A stretch of DNA of 15,563 nucleotides, taken from NCBI GenBank assembly GCA_902388495.1, contig CABMPP010000051.1, positions 1-15,563 of the forward strand, written 5' to 3'. Under the pieces are notes generated by a model that was not told the DNA's origin, ran no database searches, and saw only the letters and a program-made list of their open reading frames with translations. This DNA is from an uncultured Bacteroides sp. (GTDB lineage Bacteria; Bacteroidota; Bacteroidia; Bacteroidales; Bacteroidaceae). The translations under genes were made by a program, and so were the position numbers. Positions 13,534 through 15,563 of this stretch are shown here, piece after piece. The number at the start of each line of letters is the position of its first letter. Within the stretch, counting starts at the first letter, position 1.

Positions 13534-15284
13534 ATAACCTCTACCGCACAATACTTACATGGATGATTACGGCAATCAGCCTGACCGGGACACATGCCCT
13601 TGCCGATGACAGCACCTCCCTGCCGGACAGCCTCGTTACCGACGACTGCGTCTACGATTATACCTTCTCCGACTTCGACAAAGCGGAACGCATCATGCAG
13701 GAACTGCGCAAGCGGAAGAAGCTGCCGGACTACAAACTCGACATCACCGAAGGCGACCTCTACTTCAATACCGGACAATACTACCGGGCATTGAAATTCT
13801 ACAAGCGCGCCTTGGAGAGCGATTCCGTGCGGCTGGACGACAACCGCACCATGGAACAGACGCACCGCCTGATCTCCTGCTACGACTGCCTGCACAACGA
13901 GGTCAAGAAAGCGCAGTACGTGGACCGGCTGATGAAGAAAGCGGAGCAATGCGATAACAAGGAAATGCAATCTATCGCCATGTTCAACATGGGAAAGATG
14001 CTCTATTACCAAGGCAACAAGGAGAGAGGCTACGACTATATGCAGCGTGCCGCCGACCTGATGGAGCAGACGGACTATAAATACAAGTACGACAACCTGC
14101 GCTATAACTACAACACCCTGCTCACCTTTCAGGAGCTGGATCGCCGGAGCGAGGAAGCTCTCCGCACGCTCGAAGCCCTGCAAGAGGTGGTGATGGGAGA
14201 AACCGGCAGTGAAACCCCGATGGAAGGGCTGAGCGAGAAAGAGAAGAAAGCGATGTACGCCCATTACGCCGTTGTCCTTTTCCGATTGGGGCGCACGCAG
14301 GAAGCGGAAGATTATTATAAGAAGTTCCTCTCCACCGCCGCAGACTATACCCGCGACGACTACCTCGTCATGCCCTATCTCTTCGACCGGAAGAGGTACG
14401 ATGAGGTGATCCGCATGAACTCCGCCCGCGAGAAAACGCTTGCCGCACAGGGTGACACGGTGACCTACCACATGACCACCATCAAGAAATCCCTCGGACG
14501 GGCCTACGAGGAAAAAGGCGACTACCGTGCCGCCACACACTATTTCAAGGAGCTTGCCGTGCTGCGCGACAGCATCAAGAACCGGGAACAGGAGAGCGCG
14601 GCACTGGAACTGGCAACCCTCTACGAAACGCACGAGAAGGACTTGCAACTGCAAAAGCAGGAAGCCGATGCCTACACGCGCAATATTTGTTTGTGGACTA
14701 TAGGGTGTATCGCTCTCCTGTTGGGCATCCTCCTGTGGCTTACCGTCCGCCACAACCTGACCATACGGCTTAAAAATTCGGCTATGGTACAGACCATCGA
14801 AGATTTACTGGCCTATAAGGAAGAGCTTGAGAGTCTCCGGAAGGAACTGCGGCAGAATGAGGCGACCGCCGGAAAAGTTTCCCTTCCGGAAGTGACGGAA
14901 GAACCAATCGTTCCCGTTCCTGCCGAAGAGGTTCTGCCGGAGAAAGAGGTGATAGAAAACCAACGGCTGTATTGGGAACTGGACGCTATCGTCACAGAAC
15001 AGAAGCTGTTTCTTAAAGATGCAAAGCGCGATGACTTGATAAAACTTATAGGCGTCAACAAAAACCGCTTCGCTAAGATTTTGCAACAAAACACGAACAT
15101 GCCCCTGCCGAGCTATCTGAACAAAAAGCGGATGGAATATGCCGCCTCATTGCTACAGACTTGTCCGGAATATACCATTGCCACTATCGCAAAACTCTGC
15201 GGAATCAGCCTTTCCAACTTCAATAAGATGTTTAAAAGTAAATATGGAATGGCTCCTGCCGAATTCAGGGATAAACAGAAATAG
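13530..15284 (+). CDS. Membrane-anchored TPR/AraC-type transcription regulator
   Basis: The 584-residue protein has an N-terminal signal peptide (about 1-25, ILTWMITAISLTGTHALA), a long helical tetratricopeptide-like region (about 45-375; for example GDLYFNTGQYYRALKFYKRAL at 75-95 and GRAYEEKGDYRAATHYFKELA at 323-343), one membrane helix (about 386-406, ICLWTIGCIALLLGILLWL), a cytosolic coiled coil (about 415-445), a Pro/Glu-rich linker, and a C-terminal AraC-type double helix-turn-helix (about 490-582, including TIATIAKLCGISLSNFNKMFKSKYGMAPAEFR). The expected topology is periplasmic TPR sensor outside, AraC domain inside: a one-protein signal relay. The ATG at 13530 overlaps the HU-like stop and gives a proper signal peptide; the upstream in-frame extension to 13338 lies inside the HU-like gene and is rejected. 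A candidate target lies right downstream (21-bp direct repeats, 15327-15368). Confidence 0.9.
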   Translation: MNNLYRTILTWMITAISLTGTHALADDSTSLPDSLVTDDCVYDYTFSDFDKAERIMQELRKRKKLPDYKLDITEGDLYFNTGQYYRALKFYKRALESDSVRLDDNRTMEQTHRLISCYDCLHNEVKKAQYVDRLMKKAEQCDNKEMQSIAMFNMGKMLYYQGNKERGYDYMQRAADLMEQTDYKYKYDNLRYNYNTLLTFQELDRRSEEALRTLEALQEVVMGETGSETPMEGLSEKEKKAMYAHYAVVLFRLGRTQEAEDYYKKFLSTAADYTRDDYLVMPYLFDRKRYDEVIRMNSAREKTLAAQGDTVTYHMTTIKKSLGRAYEEKGDYRAATHYFKELAVLRDSIKNREQESAALELATLYETHEKDLQLQKQEADAYTRNICLWTIGCIALLLGILLWLTVRHNLTIRLKNSAMVQTIEDLLAYKEELESLRKELRQNEATAGKVSLPEVTEEPIVPVPAEEVLPEKEVIENQRLYWELDAIVTEQKLFLKDAKRDDLIKLIGVNKNRFAKILQQNTNMPLPSYLNKKRMEYAASLLQTCPEYTIATIAKLCGISLSNFNKMFKSKYGMAPAEFRDKQK

Positions 15285-15326
15285 CCTGATTTACAGTGAT
15301 ATTGGACAGGCCGAACTAATGTTTGT

Positions 15327-15368
15327 GACAGTTTGAGCCAACAAGTGGACAGATTGAGCCAACAAGTC
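15327..15368 (+). repeat. Tandem 21-bp direct repeat, candidate AraC operator
   Basis: Two adjacent 21-base units (15327-15347 and 15348-15368) match at 19 of 21 positions, sharing GACAG, then TTGAGCCAACAAGT. A third GACAG is at 15305. The 21-base period equals two helical turns, as for paired half-sites of AraC-type activators. The end of the second unit is 34 bases before a -7 element, a usual place for an activator. Confidence 0.7.
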
Positions 15369-15402
15369 AAAAAAAGAGCATATCATTCTCATTTTCTTTC
15401 TC

Positions 15403-15410
15403 TACCTTTG
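15403..15410 (+). promoter_or_regulatory. -7 promoter element without -33 partner (TACCTTTG)
   Basis: TACCTTTG matches TAnnTTTG. No TTTG or TTG is found 19-21 bases upstream, which fits an activator-dependent promoter. It would transcribe rightwards into the ORF at 15444. Confidence 0.55.
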
Positions 15411-15423
15411 GAGCACGTAAATA

Positions 15424-15443
15424 ATGAAAAATGGTATGCTCCA

Positions 15444-15447
<4 letters not shown>
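15424..15447 (+). CDS. Possible 7-residue upstream ORF (leader peptide)
   Basis: ATG AAA AAT GGT ATG CTC CAA TGA encodes MKNGMLQ. Its TGA overlaps the ATG of the following ORF (ATGA, 15444-15447), so reinitiation or coupling is possible. There is no evidence beyond this layout and it could be chance. Confidence 0.25.

Positions 15448-15563
<116 letters not shown>

Noticed and set aside
13518..14753. 411-residue minus-strand ORF opposite the TPR-AraC gene
   Set aside because: The plus frame has a signal peptide, TPRs, a membrane helix and an AraC domain; the antisense frame has none of these.

Overview
The window looks like chromosomal DNA of a gut Bacteroides or close relative (Bacteroidales). 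The grounds are several matches to the Bacteroides -7 promoter element TAnnTTTG (one with a -33 TTTG at 20 bp), an ECF sigma/FecR anti-sigma pair, CarboxypepD_reg-like and STN domain proteins, a DUF4250 protein, a two-domain HU-like protein, a TPR/transmembrane/AraC regulator, and AT-rich leaders without Shine-Dalgarno sites. No rRNA, tRNA, CRISPR array or transposase gene was seen.

Layout. (1) 1-1230: a FecCD/BtuC-type ABC permease gene bracketed by imperfect inverted repeats carrying hairpins. (2) 1378-5699: a four-gene plus-strand cluster made of an exported CarboxypepD_reg protein, an ECF sigma factor, a FecR-type anti-sigma (start overlapping the sigma stop as TAATG), and an STN + CarboxypepD_reg protein. 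The last is a paralogue of the first and lacks any TonB plug or barrel, so it looks like a cell-surface signalling module without the usual transporter. (3) 5818-7664: a 58-aa DUF4250 protein, a strong stem-loop, then a ClC anion transporter with a C-terminal TrkA_C-like domain. (4) 7661-9028, minus strand: a stand-alone TrpB2-type tryptophan synthase beta chain whose stop codon overlaps that of the ClC gene. (5) 9161-12357: a Trk/Ktr potassium uptake system, with the membrane subunit and the single-RCK regulatory subunit separated by an oppositely oriented small lipoprotein gene (NTF2/SnoaL-like). (6) 12358-12909: 552 bases without a gene, holding a nested inverted-repeat element with perfect 54-bp arms, tandem -7 promoter elements, and a perfect 52-bp palindrome with three CTGCAG sites. 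(7) 12910-15284: an HU-like protein with a winged-helix-like tail, translationally overlapped (ATGA) with a membrane-anchored TPR-TM-AraC regulator. (8) 15285-15563: two tandem 21-bp direct repeats, a -7 element without a -33 partner, a 7-codon upstream ORF overlapping a second start, and an ORF that runs into an (AC)28 microsatellite ending the window.

The most unusual part is the right end (12700-15563). A palindrome-led HU-like/AraC operon is followed directly by operator-like 21-bp repeats, an activator-dependent-looking promoter and a dinucleotide tract inside the first codons of the next ORF. This could be a regulated, phase-variable locus, but its downstream gene lies outside the window and the functional link is inference.
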